Notes: a model not told the origin generated them from the letters alone. Shown: positions 16,666-27,245, counted from the first letter of the stretch. The stretch is 64,000 nucleotides of DNA from Hyphomicrobiales bacterium (GCA_013214705.1 JABSRZ010000006.1:130530-194529); one strand, 5' to 3'. Numbers and translations are program-made.

Positions 16666-17763
16666 ATGGCAACAAATCTCTTACTTTTACCTGGTGATGG
16701 CATTGGCCCTGAAGTTATGGCGCAAGTCGAACGCATTATTGACTGGTTTAACCAAAATGGTGCCGATTTTGTAACCGAAACCGACCTTGTCGGCGGTTGC
16801 GCATATGATGCACACGGCCAAGCGGTATCTGATGCGACCATCGATAAAGCCTTGGCTGCTGATGCTGTATTGCTTGGCGCAGTTGGCGGCGAAAAATGGG
16901 CAAATGTAGCCTATGATGTGCGCCCAGAAGCCGGCCTATTGCGGTTGCGTAAAGATTTACAATTATTCGCAAACCTACGCCCGGCAGTGTGTTTTGACCA
17001 ATTGGCCGATGCCTCATCGTTAAAACGCGAACTTGTTGAAGGCTTGGACATTCTCATTGTGCGCGAGCTAACTGGCGGGGTTTATTTTGGTGAGCCACGC
17101 GGCATTACCGATTTGGGCAATGGCCAACAGCGCGGCGTCAATACCCAAGTTTATGAAACTTATGAAATTGAACGCGTATCACGCGTGGCATTTGAATTGG
17201 CAAAATTGCGCGATGGCCGCCTCATGTCGGTCGAAAAACATAATGTGATGGAAAGCGGCGTATTGTGGAAACAAGTGGTAACTAAAGTCCATGCCGAAGA
17301 ATATCCTGATGTTAAGCTAGAACATATGTTGGCAGATAATTGCGCCATGCAATTGGTGCGTACACCCAAACAATTTGATGTCATGGTAACCGACAATTTA
17401 TTCGGCGATATTTTGTCTGACATTGCGGCTATGCTAACTGGCTCATTGGGCATGTTGCCTTCCGCCTCTTTAGGTGCAGAAGTTGATGGAAAAATTCCCG
17501 CAATGTATGAACCTGTGCACGGTTCTGCGCCAGACATTGCCGGCAAAGGCCTAGCTAACCCGATTGCCACCATTTTAAGTTTTGGCATGGCGTTAAAATA
17601 TAGCTTTAAAATGCAAGATGAAGCTAAATTGCTAGAAGATGCCATCCAAAATGTTTTGGCCTCAGGCATTCGTACAGGCGACATTGCCCGGGGTGATGAA
17701 GCCATTTGCTCGACATCAGATATGGGTGATGCCATTTTAGCCGAAATGAATAAGCTAAAATAA
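16666..17763 (+). CDS. leuB: 3-isopropylmalate dehydrogenase
   Basis: Oxidative decarboxylation of 3-isopropylmalate with NAD+, third leucine step. 365 residues: [16 protein letters not shown] at the start, [17 protein letters not shown], the metal-site region [20 protein letters not shown] and [23 protein letters not shown] at 16666 has GGAG nine bases upstream; the in-frame TTG at 16648 is rejected. The order leuB-asd recurs in Rhizobiales. Confidence 0.97.
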   Translation: MATNLLLLPGDGIGPEVMAQVERIIDWFNQNGADFVTETDLVGGCAYDAHGQAVSDATIDKALAADAVLLGAVGGEKWANVAYDVRPEAGLLRLRKDLQLFANLRPAVCFDQLADASSLKRELVEGLDILIVRELTGGVYFGEPRGITDLGNGQQRGVNTQVYETYEIERVSRVAFELAKLRDGRLMSVEKHNVMESGVLWKQVVTKVHAEEYPDVKLEHMLADNCAMQLVRTPKQFDVMVTDNLFGDILSDIAAMLTGSLGMLPSASLGAEVDGKIPAMYEPVHGSAPDIAGKGLANPIATILSFGMALKYSFKMQDEAKLLEDAIQNVLASGIRTGDIARGDEAICSTSDMGDAILAEMNKLK

Positions 17764-17776
17764 TTTGCCGCCTTAA

Positions 17777-17803
17777 CGAGCATATTGGTGTTTAATATGC
17801 TCG
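17777..17803. terminator. perfect hairpin after leuB
   Basis: CGAGCATATT and AATATGCTCG form a 10-bp stem with a 7-base loop, 13 bp after the leuB stop. No T-run follows, so it may be an mRNA 3'-end stabiliser or weak terminator. The rest of 17804-18075 holds nothing I can identify. Confidence 0.5.
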
Positions 17804-18075
17804 AGAGGTAATTTAGCGCTTGAAATTAACCAAAATATACGATATTTATCGGCCACTTCTTGCCATAAGGGCAGATGAAAGTTTAGGGTTTCTGATGACT
17901 GTTTTTGCGATAAAAACGACCATAACAACGACCAAACGCACCACTAAGATGGTTGCGTAACCTTTCTTCTTGTCCTTCCTGCAACGTCTCCCGCAGGGGA
18001 GATGAGATGCCAAAATGTTTTTCGGGCATATCAGTGGGCGGCTAGCGGAGTGAAGCTCCAAATAGGATAGATATA

Positions 18076-19089
18076 ATGGGATATAAAGTTGCAATTGTTG
18101 GCGCTACAGGTAATGTTGGCCGCGAAATGTTGGCAATATTGGCCGAGCGCCAGTTTCCGGTAGATGAAATATTTGCTTTGGCCTCTAGCCGCAGCCAAGG
18201 GCGCGAAATCAGTTTTGGCGATAAGAATATTAAATGCCAAAATCTTGAACATTTCGACCCGAGCCAAGCCGATATAGCTTTGTTCAGTGCTGGCGGTGCT
18301 ATATCCGAAAAATACGCGCCGATATTTGCTAAAGCTGGTTGCATCGTCATCGATAACAGTTCTTTTTTCCGCTATCACAGCGACATTCCGTTAATCATTC
18401 CTGAAGTGAATGCCGACAAAATTGTCGATGTTAAAAACCGCAATATCATTGCCAACCCCAATTGCTCAACCATGCAGCTATTGGTGGCTTTAAAACCTTT
18501 GCATGATGCTTTTACCATTAAACGTTTGGTGGTTTCGACCTATCAATCTGTTTCTGGCGGCGGCACAGCGGCGATGGATGAATTGTTTAACCAAACCCGC
18601 GGTATTTTTGTAAATGACCCGTTGGAGCAAGAAATATTCACGAAGCAGATTGCGTTTAACGTCATTCCGCATATCGATGTATTTATGGAAGACGGCTACA
18701 CAAAAGAAGAGTGGAAGCTGATGGCCGAGACCAAAAAAATTCTCGACCCGGCGATTAAAGTTACCGCCACCGCGGTGCGCGTGCCGGTGTTTATCGGCCA
18801 TAGTGAAGCGGTCAATATAGAATTTGAAAAGCCCGTAACCGCAAAGGAAGCGCGCGAATTAATGCGCGTTGCCCCGGGGCTGTTGGTGATAGATAAACGC
18901 GATGATGGCGGCTATATAACCCCGGTAGAAGCCGCCGGTGAAGACGCAACCTATGTCAGCCGCATAAGAGAAGACGCCACGGTTGAGAACGGCCTAAATA
19001 TATGGGTAGTGGCCGATAATCTGCGCAAAGGTGCGGCTTTAAATACCGTACAAATCGCTGAGTTGTTAGTTAACCGCGGCCTTATTTAA
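18076..19089 (+). CDS. asd: aspartate-semialdehyde dehydrogenase
   Basis: Makes aspartate semialdehyde for lysine, diaminopimelate, threonine and methionine. 337 residues: VAIVGATGNVGREMLAILAE (NADP site), FSAGGAISEKYAP, catalytic Cys in NPNCSTMQLLVALKP, and STYQSVSGGGTAAMDELF; the catalytic His is within VPVFIGHSEAVNIEF. The TAA stop is followed within two bases by a family-P centre fragment. Confidence 0.97.
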   Translation: MGYKVAIVGATGNVGREMLAILAERQFPVDEIFALASSRSQGREISFGDKNIKCQNLEHFDPSQADIALFSAGGAISEKYAPIFAKAGCIVIDNSSFFRYHSDIPLIIPEVNADKIVDVKNRNIIANPNCSTMQLLVALKPLHDAFTIKRLVVSTYQSVSGGGTAAMDELFNQTRGIFVNDPLEQEIFTKQIAFNVIPHIDVFMEDGYTKEEWKLMAETKKILDPAIKVTATAVRVPVFIGHSEAVNIEFEKPVTAKEARELMRVAPGLLVIDKRDDGGYITPVEAAGEDATYVSRIREDATVENGLNIWVVADNLRKGAALNTVQIAELLVNRGLI

Positions 19090-19090
19090 G

Positions 19091-19606
19091 TTTGCTGAAA
19101 GGCTGTGATGTTGATGGTTTGTGCTGGGGTTTCTGGCTGCCCCCGCATCCACACAACGTGCCATCCAGAGAGCGCGTGTTCGGCCGCTCGAAGCCGCTGC
19201 CAGCGAACGCGCGGAGGCTAGCGAGACGCAGTCGAGCGCACGCAAGTGTCAACAGTGAGGCTTAAGCCGAACGTATAAATGAGACTTCCAGTGTATCTGC
19301 AGGAGCGCTGCCCCGGAGTTTGCTGAAAGGCTGTGATGTTGAAATTTTGTGCTGGAGTTTCAGCGAATGAACCTGCGTTTGAGGTTGTTAAAGACATAGA
19401 CAGTTGGCGCTCCTGCCTAAGCTCTGGAAGTCTGCATTTATACGTTCGTGCGGCCTATCGGCCTTCTCACTGTTAGCACTTGCGTGCGAACCCACACACT
19501 GGCGTGTGCGTCTTCTAGCCTCCGCGCGTCAGTTGGCAGCGGCTTCGAACGGCCGCTTTCGCGCTCACCGAATCACTGGGGTGCTTGGGGGCAGACGGAA
19601 ACTCAC
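19091..19606 (+). repeat. family P element, near-complete copy with extra centre fragment
   Basis: 19091-19133 is a stray piece of the centre (GCTGAAAGGCTGTGATGTTG). A complete element follows: left arm of variant II (CCCCGCATCCACACAACGTG, then GAAGCCGCTGCCAGCGAACG), CACGCAAGTGTCAACAGTGA, the centre (CGGAGTTTGCTGAAAGGCTG) and the right arm ending GACGGAAACTCA. The two arms match as inverted repeats around GAACGTATAAATG and CATTTATACGTTC. The far end supplies the TGA stop of the minus-strand methyltransferase. No gene lies in 19090-19602. Confidence 0.9.
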
Positions 19607-20241
19607 GGCCTACTTAACAACCAAACATTTTCGTTGCCAATGCTTATGCCGCGCACCATGCCGCCCATGTCGCGGCTGTCTACCAAGTTTAGTGCATAAT
19701 ATGGCGCATAATGTTTTCTAATTTCGGCTTCATCAATCGAAAAAGGTGGGCCTTGGGTTAGGCTTTGGTCATATTCAAAACATACCAATAATTGCGCGGC
19801 ATTGTTGGTTATTTTCATCAAATGCTGGGTATATCGGCTGCGCATGTCTTGCGGCAGGGCAACCAGAGCCGCGCGGTCATATACCGCGTCTATTTTGCCG
19901 AGCATTTTGCTCGAAACATCAAATATATCGCCAACAAATATGTCGATATTTGGGGCGCTGAAAAGTTGTAAATTGCCAATGTCGGTAATTTTGGGGGTTA
20001 GTTTGAGCGTTTCGAATAATTGCTCGATGGCTAGCGGGCTTAATTCAGCGCCGACTATTTTATAACCTTTTGACAATATCCACGCTATGTCGAGTGTTTT
20101 GCCACATAACGGCAAAAAAATGCGGGTATTGTGCGCCAATTTCAACCGGCCAAAATTGCCAGTTAAAAAATCATTGGGTTTTTGTTCATGAAAACCAATA
20201 TTATTGTCATTCCATTTTTGGTGCCAAAACCGCGCTTCCAT
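19603..20241 (-). CDS. thiopurine S-methyltransferase family protein
   Basis: SAM-dependent methyltransferase of about 212 residues. The N-terminus MEARFWHQKWNDNNIGFHEQ is the TPMT signature; FLPLCGKTLDIAWILSKGYK follows, with GAELSPLAIEQLF as SAM motif and IDAVYDRAALVALPQDMRSR. In other bacteria the family detoxifies selenium or tellurium compounds; the substrate here is unknown. An in-frame ATG at 20250 gives three more residues. The stop codon TGA is created by the end of the family-P element. Confidence 0.88.
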   Translation of the reverse strand: MEARFWHQKWNDNNIGFHEQKPNDFLTGNFGRLKLAHNTRIFLPLCGKTLDIAWILSKGYKIVGAELSPLAIEQLFETLKLTPKITDIGNLQLFSAPNIDIFVGDIFDVSSKMLGKIDAVYDRAALVALPQDMRSRYTQHLMKITNNAAQLLVCFEYDQSLTQGPPFSIDEAEIRKHYAPYYALNLVDSRDMGGMVRGISIGNENVWLLSRP

Positions 20242-20414
20242 CCGCTGCATCCCATCATTTTAATATAAAATTTAATCAGTCTACGCGGGCGCAGCCATAT
20301 TAGCAATTGCCAAGGTTTGGGTGATTGCGGCCAAAATGCACTATAATGGCCATTAAAACTTGCAAATCAGCTTAAAAATAAGTTATCATCGCCTAACTTT
20401 TTATGAGGCAAAAT

Positions 20415-20633
20415 ATGAAAAATTTAAGCATTGCAGATAAACTCATTCGGGTGTCATGTGCGCTTATATTCATGTATCTGGCTCATATATATAATGCCCA
20501 ATTAGGTTATGCCTATTGGGCGGTGGTATTTGTTATTTTCTACCTGTTATTCACCTCGTTTTTGAGTTTTTGTTATATATATTACCCGCTTAACCTGAGT
20601 ACATATCGCACCAAACCCCGCGTAGATTTATAA
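20415..20633 (+). CDS. small two-helix membrane protein, DUF2892-like
   Basis: 72 residues: a short amphipathic start (MKNLSIADKLIRVSCALIFM), two transmembrane helices and a conserved-looking turn FCYIYYPLNLSTYRTK. This matches the DUF2892 (YgaP-tail-like) pattern, in which a Cys-containing segment precedes P-L-G-I-x-T. ATG at 20415 with GAGG seven bases upstream is better than the ATG at 20403. Function unknown; convergent with the kinase gene 9 bp away. 20251-20414 has no identifiable feature. Confidence 0.65.
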   Translation: MKNLSIADKLIRVSCALIFMYLAHIYNAQLGYAYWAVVFVIFYLLFTSFLSFCYIYYPLNLSTYRTKPRVDL

Positions 20634-20642
20634 AGAGTCGAT

Positions 20643-21392
20643 TTATAAATAATCTTGTAATTCAATAACCGGCAATTGTTGACAATCATGCTGTCGCCAA
20701 TATTGCGCACATAATTGCAAAAATTCGGTGGCTTTTTCAAGCGCTTTTGGCGCGCTCACCCCATTTAACTGATAGCCAATAAACAGGGCAGCCAACAAAT
20801 CACCCGCGCCGTTCATATGCACATCAACTGGTGTAAACGCTTGGCTTATTTCATTGCCATTATCGCTAAATATATTGGCAGTGGCGGTTTTGTACAATAT
20901 CTGCTTATTGCGAAAACTGTCCAAATAATCGGCCTCGAATTGGTTGGGTGTCAGCAAGTCGGCTAACGGCGCTAGGCTGTTCTTTATATATTGCGCCACA
21001 TCTTCAGCTACATAAAGGCCGTTAGGCACATCGCCCATAACTGGGTCGCAACAATATTTTATGTCGGGGTTTTTGCTTTTTAGTTGGGTTACCAGCCATT
21101 TAACGCTGTGAGCTTGGGCTGCGTTAACAAAATATCCGCTCATCACCCAGTCTATTTTTTCTTCTAAACGTAACGATATTAAGGCCGCGCCCATATCGGC
21201 CAATTTATCGGCATCGGTCACCTCGCCAATTGGCTTCCCGCTATTTTGGCCAGCGAGTTTGGGGTGAGTTAGCCAATTCACTGTGGGCAGGGCAATTAAT
21301 TCATGGCCTAATTTTTGTAGCGCAAAGCTATAGGCGCTTAAACCAACCCGGCCATATGCCACTTGCGATGATATTGCTAAAATAACTGCCAT
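20643..21392 (-). CDS. pdxY: pyridoxal kinase (PdxY-like)
   Basis: Phosphorylates pyridoxal in B6 salvage. 249 residues of the PfkB/ribokinase fold: MAVILAISSQVAYGRVGLSA at the start with the family's SxV/G substrate segment, CDPVMGDVPNGLYVAED, LTPNQFEADYLD and the anion-hole motif NGAGDLLAALFIGY with catalytic Asp. It is divergent from bioB with an 82-bp intergenic region. Confidence 0.85.
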   Translation of the reverse strand: MAVILAISSQVAYGRVGLSAYSFALQKLGHELIALPTVNWLTHPKLAGQNSGKPIGEVTDADKLADMGAALISLRLEEKIDWVMSGYFVNAAQAHSVKWLVTQLKSKNPDIKYCCDPVMGDVPNGLYVAEDVAQYIKNSLAPLADLLTPNQFEADYLDSFRNKQILYKTATANIFSDNGNEISQAFTPVDVHMNGAGDLLAALFIGYQLNGVSAPKALEKATEFLQLCAQYWRQHDCQQLPVIELQDYL

Positions 21393-21410
21393 ATTATGCC
21401 TATTTACAGA

Positions 21411-21437
21411 TTGACCTGATTTCTTATAAATTATAAT
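21411..21437 (+). promoter_or_regulatory. candidate bioB promoter/operator
   Basis: TTATAA-A-TTATAA (21424-21436) is a perfect 13-bp palindrome containing TATAAT (21432-21437) as a possible -10 box, with TTGACC at 21411-21416 but only 15 bp spacing. BioR, the GntR-family biotin regulator of alphaproteobacteria, binds TTAT-rich palindromes, though this one is not an exact match to its published box. Confidence 0.3.
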
Positions 21438-21474
21438 GTTGCAAATGAATAATGATATTTAAAAGGTTTAAAAT

Positions 21475-22602
21475 ATGTCGCTTTCTCCAACCGCTGATAT
21501 GTCTACCACTCAATTAGGCGCCGTGCGTCACGATTGGACGCGAGACGAGATATTAAGCCTATTCAACATGCCGTTTATGGATTTGATGTTCGAAGCCCAA
21601 TTGATTCATCGCACCCATTTTAACCCCAATAAAGTGCAGTTAAGCCAGCTTTGCAGCATTAAAACTGGTGGCTGTGCCGAAGATTGCAAATATTGCCCAC
21701 AATCTGCCCGTTATGATACCGGCCTAAAAGCCAGTAAAATGATGGAGGTCGACCGGGTGGTTGAATTGGCCAAACATGCCAAAGACGCGGGCGCAACCCG
21801 CTATTGCATGGGCGCCGCGTGGCGTGACCTTAAAGATCGCGATGTCGACCAAATTTGCGCGATGATTGAGGGCGTGAGAGATTTAGGCATGGAAAGCTGC
21901 GTGACTTTGGGCATGTTAACCCCAGACCAAATCGGCCGGTTTAAACAATCGGGGTTAGATTATTATAACCATAATGTCGATACATCCGAAGAATATTACA
22001 AAGAAATTATCACCACCAGAACTTATCAAGACCGGCTCGACACCATCCAAAATGTGCGTGATGCGGGCATAAATGTCTGCTCAGGTGGCATTATCGGCAT
22101 GGGTGAAAAAAAGACCGACCGCGCCGGCATGTTGCAAACTTTGGCCAATATGGTCGCGCACCCTGACAGTGTGCCGATTAACAAATTGGTGCAAGTTAAA
22201 GGCACGCCGTTATATGATGACAGCATCGAAGAAATTGACGATTTTGACTTTATCCGCACCATTGCGGTGGCGCGCATTATGATGCCAAAAGCCTATGTGC
22301 GCCTGTCGGCAGGGCGCGAAAGTATGGATAAAAAAATGCAAGCCTATTGCTTTATGGCCGGCGCAAATAGCATGTTTTATGGCGAGAAATTACTCACCAC
22401 GCCTAACCCGATTAAAAATGATGACATGGCTCTATTGGCAGAATTGGGCATGACCCCCGAAGGCCACACTCTGAGCCATCAAGATGCCGCGGCTGAAGCC
22501 AAATTGACCGATGCCACATTGTCGTTAAAAACCGGTGGCAACCGCGAGTTTGACCCGTCAAAGGCCTATAATAGCCGCGAAAGCGACACTATTTCGCAGT
22601 AG
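21475..22602 (+). CDS. bioB: biotin synthase
   Basis: Radical-SAM insertion of sulfur into dethiobiotin. 375 residues, slightly longer than E. coli BioB. The cluster motif CAEDCKYC (Cx3Cx2C) lies in [20 protein letters not shown], followed by [28 protein letters not shown] and the [2Fe-2S]-site region with RLSAGRESM. No other bio gene is nearby. The CitE-like gene starts 6 bp after the stop. Confidence 0.97.
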   Translation: MSLSPTADMSTTQLGAVRHDWTRDEILSLFNMPFMDLMFEAQLIHRTHFNPNKVQLSQLCSIKTGGCAEDCKYCPQSARYDTGLKASKMMEVDRVVELAKHAKDAGATRYCMGAAWRDLKDRDVDQICAMIEGVRDLGMESCVTLGMLTPDQIGRFKQSGLDYYNHNVDTSEEYYKEIITTRTYQDRLDTIQNVRDAGINVCSGGIIGMGEKKTDRAGMLQTLANMVAHPDSVPINKLVQVKGTPLYDDSIEEIDDFDFIRTIAVARIMMPKAYVRLSAGRESMDKKMQAYCFMAGANSMFYGEKLLTTPNPIKNDDMALLAELGMTPEGHTLSHQDAAAEAKLTDATLSLKTGGNREFDPSKAYNSRESDTISQ

Positions 22603-22608
22603 GTATGT

Positions 22609-23478
22609 ATGAATAACCGACCGCTACGATCTTTATTATATATGCCAGCGTCTAATGAGCGGGCTTTGGCCAAGGCCGAAAACTTGCCAGCCGATGGGTT
22701 GATTCTAGACTTAGAAGACGCGACTGTTGTGGCGCAAAAAGATAATGCCCGCGCTTCGCTAGCCGAAAAGCTGGCAACAAAACCTTATGGCAAAAAACTG
22801 GTTATCGTGCGGGTGAATGACACCAGCACGCCGTGGTATAAAGCCGATTTGCAAATGGCAATTAGGGCCAATGTAGATGTGATATTGCTGCCAAAAATAA
22901 ACACCGCCGCCGAGGTTAAAGCGGTGCTAAATGATATGAAAAACGCGCCCAAACATATCCAATTATGGCTGATGATTGAAACCCCATTGGCGCTGATGAA
23001 TATTAATGAAATAGCCGCCTTGGCAACAGGTTCGCGCTTAAGTGGCTTGGTTATGGGAACAAATGATTTGGCCAAGGATATGCAAATTCCACTGCCGACA
23101 TATGAACAGCCAGAGCGGTTGGGCTTTACCAGTTATTTCTCCAGCGTCATATTGGCCGCAAAAGCGTTTGGCTTGGTGGCACTAGACGGCGTGTTTAACA
23201 ATTTTAATGATGTCGATGGTTTGGCGTTTGAGGCCAACCAAGCCAAGCAATTAGGCTTTGACGGCAAAACCCTAATCCACCCCAAACAGCTAGACGTGGT
23301 GAATGAGATATTTGCCGCCAGCGATGCAGAACTAGCGTTTGCACGCAAAGTGGTGGCGGCGTTTGACTTGCCAGAGAATGCCGAGCTTGGCGCTATAACT
23401 GTGGACGGCAAAATGGCCGAGCGCCTACATGCCGATATGGCACGGGCACTGTTGGCCAAGGCTGAATATTATGAGTGA
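22609..23478 (+). CDS. CitE-like HpcH/HpaI aldolase/lyase
   Basis: 289 residues of the citrate-lyase-beta/malyl-CoA-lyase family. RSLLYMPASNERALAKAE (start), DGLILDLEDATVVAQKDNAR (acidic metal region), LWLMIETPLALMNINEIA (metal-binding Glu), MGTNDLAKDMQIP and GFDGKTLIHPKQLDVVNEIF. No citrate lyase alpha or gamma subunit is near, so a stand-alone CoA-ester lyase (for example malyl- or citramalyl-CoA) is likely; the substrate cannot be told. It overlaps the next gene by 8 bp. Confidence 0.85.
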   Translation: MNNRPLRSLLYMPASNERALAKAENLPADGLILDLEDATVVAQKDNARASLAEKLATKPYGKKLVIVRVNDTSTPWYKADLQMAIRANVDVILLPKINTAAEVKAVLNDMKNAPKHIQLWLMIETPLALMNINEIAALATGSRLSGLVMGTNDLAKDMQIPLPTYEQPERLGFTSYFSSVILAAKAFGLVALDGVFNNFNDVDGLAFEANQAKQLGFDGKTLIHPKQLDVVNEIFAASDAELAFARKVVAAFDLPENAELGAITVDGKMAERLHADMARALLAKAEYYE

Positions 23479-23947
23479 TGAAATTCAAGTTCGGCCATTC
23501 CAAGACACAGACGCTAAAGCTGCGGCACAAATTTTTTATGATGCAGTGCACATAGGTGCCGCCGAATTTTATAACCAAGAGCAACGGGCTGCCTGGGCGG
23601 CGGAAGTGCCCAATTCAGATGTTTGGTGCGACCGGTTAAATGCCCAAATTGCCTATGTAGCTGTATCTGACGAGCAGCTTGTTGGTTATATGACCCTCGC
23701 TGATGATGGCTATATTGATTTGGCATTCGTGCGACCTGACAAAATCGGCACGGGCGTTGCAAAAGCGCTATATGACGCCGTTGAGGCAAAGGCGATTGAA
23801 TTTGGTGCTTCACGTCTATATTCCACAGCCAGCTTTTTGGCAAAACGGTTTTTCGAGCGCCAAGGTTGGTCGATGCTTAAACAGCAGACCATCGAACGGC
23901 ACGGCGTTGAGCTAACAAATTTTGCGATGGAGAAGCGGTTGAGCTAA
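23471..23947 (+). CDS. GNAT-family N-acetyltransferase
   Basis: 158 residues: IQVRPFQDTDAKAAAQIFYD (beta1-alpha1), VGYMTLADDGYIDLAFVRPD and the acetyl-CoA loop region KIGTGVAKALYDAVEAKA, then LYSTASFLAKRFFERQGW. The pattern fits the ElaA/YafP-like group. ATG at 23471 sits inside the end of the CitE-like gene; an upstream extension to 23429 is rejected. Substrate unknown. Confidence 0.85.
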   Translation: MSDEIQVRPFQDTDAKAAAQIFYDAVHIGAAEFYNQEQRAAWAAEVPNSDVWCDRLNAQIAYVAVSDEQLVGYMTLADDGYIDLAFVRPDKIGTGVAKALYDAVEAKAIEFGASRLYSTASFLAKRFFERQGWSMLKQQTIERHGVELTNFAMEKRLS

Positions 23948-24010
23948 AGCTGAATTTGCCGCAAATTCAGACAGTCCACATAGTCCTCGGCATCCGACAA
24001 CCAACCAACT

Positions 24011-24485
24011 CTGAGCTTCTGTCTACCCCCAAGAATCCCAGCGATTCGGTGAGTGCGCCCAGAAGCCGTGCGGCAAACTGTTCGGCCAACGCGCGGAGGC
24101 TAGCGAGACGCAGTCGAGCGCACGCAAGTGTCAACAGTGAGGCGAAGCCGAACGTATAAATGAGACTTCCAGTGTGCCGGCAGGAGCGCCACCCAGAGGT
24201 GGCTGAAAAGTTGTGATGTTGAAATTTTGCGCTGGAGTTTCAGCGTCTGAACCTGCGGTTGATGCTGTTAGGCCACAGACACTTAGCGCTCCTGCCATCA
24301 CAGGGGTGCTTGCATTTATACGTTCCTACGGCCTATCGGCCTACTCACTGTTGGCACTTGCGTGCGAAGCCACACACTGGCGTGTGCGTCTTCTAGCCTC
24401 CGCGCGTTGGCCACAGAGTTTGCCTTACAGCTTCTGGGCGCACTCGTCGAATCACTGGGATTTTTGGGGGCAGACGGATATTCAG
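24011..24485 (+). repeat. family P element, complete copy
   Basis: Ends at CTGAG (24011-24015) and TTCAG (24481-24485). Left arm: CAAGAATCCCAGCGATTCGG, GCGCGGAGGCTAGCGAGACG, CACGCAAGTGTCAACAGTGA. Centre: GTGGCTGAAAAGTTGTGATG to CAGACACTTAGCGCTCC. Right arm: CATTTATACGTTCCTACGG, CACACACTGGCGTGTG (itself a palindrome), GCCTCCGCGCGTTGGCC and GGGGGCAGACGGA. No gene lies in the gap 23948-24600; the last 110 bases should hold the sdh promoter but I see no clear box. Confidence 0.9.
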
Positions 24486-24600
24486 TGATAATCAACGGTT
24501 TTGCCCAGTAAAGTTTGCAATCATTCTAACTTACGGCTAGTAATGGTTAACTGCGCATTTCGGGCGTGTAAGCAGACATTAAAAAGAGGGCAAAGCTCCT

Positions 24601-24993
24601 ATGGCACCTAAAAAATCACAACGGCCTTTATCTCCACATTTATCCATTTACAAATTTCCTTTAACCATGATGTTATCAATTATTCACCGCATAACTGGTT
24701 CTGCGCTGTATTTTGGCACAGCGCTGTTGGTTTGGTGGTTGGTGGCTTTGGCCATGGGCGGGCAGGCATTCGCCACCGTCACATGGTTTATGCAATCGCC
24801 AATTGGCTTGTTTATATTGGTCGGTTATACCTGGGCTATGTTCCACCATATGTTCGGCGGCATAAAACATTTTATATGGGATTTTGGCAAAGGCTTCGAG
24901 CTTGAGTCGGTCGATTTTGTGGCCAAAATAGCGGTCATTATACCCGTCATTCTCACCATCATCGTGTGGGCCGTTGGCCTGTCACTTGTTTAG
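24601..24993 (+). CDS. sdhC: succinate dehydrogenase cytochrome b556 subunit
   Basis: Membrane anchor and heme subunit of complex II. 130 residues with three transmembrane helices; RPLSPHLSIYKFPLTMMLSI followed by IHRITGSAL is the SdhC signature, and the heme His lies in AMFHHMFGGIKHFIWD. First gene of sdhCDAB, with gaps of 9, 5 and 12 bp between genes. Confidence 0.95.
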   Translation: MAPKKSQRPLSPHLSIYKFPLTMMLSIIHRITGSALYFGTALLVWWLVALAMGGQAFATVTWFMQSPIGLFILVGYTWAMFHHMFGGIKHFIWDFGKGFELESVDFVAKIAVIIPVILTIIVWAVGLSLV

Positions 24994-25002
24994 GGGCATT
25001 TT

Positions 25003-25401
25003 ATGAGCAACAATAGCAACCACGATATGCGCACACCGCTTAGCAAAGTGCGTGGTCTTGGCAGCGCTAAAGATGGCACAAGCCATTTTTGGCGGCAACG
25101 TTTAACCGGCTTGGCTAACATTCCGTTGGCGTTATTTTTCATCTATTGCATTGCCTCGGTGGCTGGCAAATCCCATGCCGATACCTTGGCATTTGTTGCC
25201 AACCCGATCATTGCGATATTGCTGTTATTATTTGTGCTTTCGGGTGTTTATCATATGAAGCTCGGTATGCAGGTGATTATAGAAGACTATATTCATGGCG
25301 AAAAGATTAAAATATTAGCGCTGATATTAAACCTATTTTTTGCCGCCTTCATTGGTATGGCATGTGTGTTTTCCATTTTAAAAATTAGCTTCGGAGGGTA
25401 A
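25003..25401 (+). CDS. sdhD: succinate dehydrogenase membrane anchor subunit
   Basis: 132 residues, three transmembrane helices. [20 protein letters not shown] begins the first helix, and [20 protein letters not shown] carries the heme/quinone-site His and Asp. Together with SdhC it anchors the SdhAB dimer in the inner membrane. Confidence 0.94.
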   Translation: MSNNSNHDMRTPLSKVRGLGSAKDGTSHFWRQRLTGLANIPLALFFIYCIASVAGKSHADTLAFVANPIIAILLLLFVLSGVYHMKLGMQVIIEDYIHGEKIKILALILNLFFAAFIGMACVFSILKISFGG

Positions 25402-25406
25402 GGCAT

Positions 25407-27233
25407 ATGGCCAAGTCGAAGGCAAAAGCAGCAAATCTAAATTTAGATGCTTATGAGATTATCGAACATGAATATGATGTGGTTGTGGTCGGCGCTGGTG
25501 GCGCTGGGTTGCGGGCTACCTTGGGCGCTGCCCAAGCGGGCTTGCGCACAGCATGCATATCTAAAGTATTCCCCACCCGCAGCCACACCGTGGCGGCACA
25601 AGGCGGGGTTGCGGCATCACTTGGCAATATGAGCCCAGACAATTGGAAGTGGCATATGTATGACACTGTCAAAGGGTCAGATTGGCTTGGCGACCAAGAC
25701 GCGATTGAATATTTATGTCGCAATGCGCCCAAAGCGGTTTACGAGTTAGAGCATTTTGGCGTTCCCTTCTCGCGCACTGAAGATGGCAAAATTTACCAAC
25801 GGCCGTTTGGCGGCATGATGCAAAACTTTGGCGAAGGCCCAGAGGCACAGCGCACGTGCGCGGCGGCCGACCGCACTGGCCATGCCATGTTGCACACTTT
25901 ATATGGCCAAAGCCTGCGTTATGATGCCGAGTTTTTCATCGAATATTTTGCCATTGATTTGATCATGGAAGATGGCGAATGCAAAGGCGTGGTTTGCATT
26001 AATATGGATGATGGCAAAATTCACGTTTTCCGCTCACATGTGGCGATGATGGCAACTGGCGGTTATGGCCGCACATTCTTCTCTTGCACATCAGCTCATA
26101 CCTGCACTGGCGATGGCAATGCCATGGTATTGCGTGCCGGTTTAGGCTTGCAAGATATGGAATTTGTACAATTTCACCCGACTGGTATTTATGGCGCAGG
26201 TTGCCTGATTACCGAGGGTAGCCGTGGCGAAGGCGGCATATTAATCAATTCCGAAGGCGAACGTTTTATGGAACGTTATGCGCCATCCGCTAAAGATTTG
26301 GCTTCTCGCGATGTGGTTTCGCGCGCGATGACCATTGAGATCAGAGAAGGCCGTGGTGTCGGGCCAGATAAAGACCATATTTACCTACATCTAGACCATT
26401 TAGACCCAGCTTTATTGGCCGAGCGCCTGCCGGGTATTTCCGAATCGGCCAAAATCTTTGCCGGTGTGGATGTGAATAAAGAGCCGATACCAGTTTTGCC
26501 AACCGTGCATTATAATATGGGCGGCATACCTACCAATTATCATGGTGAGGTGATTAACCCAACCAAAGATGATGCCAATGCAATTGTGCCCGGCCTTATG
26601 GCCATTGGCGAAGCGGCTTGTGTTTCGGTTCATGGTGCCAATCGTTTGGGCAGCAACTCACTTATCGACCTAGTGGTGTTTGGCCGCGCGGCGGGTATGC
26701 GGGCTGGCGAAACCATTAAACCCAATACCCCACACGCACCGCTTAAAGAGGCTGGGCATGAATATGCACTTGGCCGTTTAGACCATGCAAGGTTTAAAAA
26801 AGGCGAATTTACCACCGCCGAAATGCGGTTGCGGATGCAAAAGACTATGCAAACCAATTGCGCGGTGTTTAGAGATGGGCCGATATTAGAAGAAGGCGTC
26901 AAGCTGATTAACGAGATTTGGCAAGACGCCAGCGAAATTTCGGTAACCGACAAAAGCTTAATTTGGAATAGCGACCTGCTCGAATGTCTAGAATTTGACA
27001 ATCTAATTAGCCAAGCGGTGGTGACCATGGAAGGCGCGAATAACCGCAAGGAAAGCCGCGGCGGCCATGCGAGAGAAGATTTTCCGGATAGAAATGACAA
27101 ACAGTGGATGAAGCATACATTTGTGACCACCGATGATGTTAAGAAAAAAGTAAAAATTAGCTATCGTCCGGTGCATGATTTCACCATGACCGATGAGATA
27201 GATTATATCAAACCTAAAAAACGTGTTTATTAA
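25407..27233 (+). CDS. sdhA: succinate dehydrogenase flavoprotein subunit
   Basis: 608 residues, oxidises succinate to fumarate. Dinucleotide fold [20 protein letters not shown], covalent FAD His in [37 protein letters not shown] and the active-site region [20 protein letters not shown]. The C-terminus [15 protein letters not shown] and [12 protein letters not shown] is typical. Length equals the family norm. Confidence 0.98.
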   Translation: MAKSKAKAANLNLDAYEIIEHEYDVVVVGAGGAGLRATLGAAQAGLRTACISKVFPTRSHTVAAQGGVAASLGNMSPDNWKWHMYDTVKGSDWLGDQDAIEYLCRNAPKAVYELEHFGVPFSRTEDGKIYQRPFGGMMQNFGEGPEAQRTCAAADRTGHAMLHTLYGQSLRYDAEFFIEYFAIDLIMEDGECKGVVCINMDDGKIHVFRSHVAMMATGGYGRTFFSCTSAHTCTGDGNAMVLRAGLGLQDMEFVQFHPTGIYGAGCLITEGSRGEGGILINSEGERFMERYAPSAKDLASRDVVSRAMTIEIREGRGVGPDKDHIYLHLDHLDPALLAERLPGISESAKIFAGVDVNKEPIPVLPTVHYNMGGIPTNYHGEVINPTKDDANAIVPGLMAIGEAACVSVHGANRLGSNSLIDLVVFGRAAGMRAGETIKPNTPHAPLKEAGHEYALGRLDHARFKKGEFTTAEMRLRMQKTMQTNCAVFRDGPILEEGVKLINEIWQDASEISVTDKSLIWNSDLLECLEFDNLISQAVVTMEGANNRKESRGGHAREDFPDRNDKQWMKHTFVTTDDVKKKVKISYRPVHDFTMTDEIDYIKPKKRVY

Positions 27234-27245
27234 GGGAGAGAAATT

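Noticed and set aside
17160..17783. 207-residue minus-strand frame opposite leuB
   Set aside because: Shadow frame; leuB is complete and conserved in this stretch.
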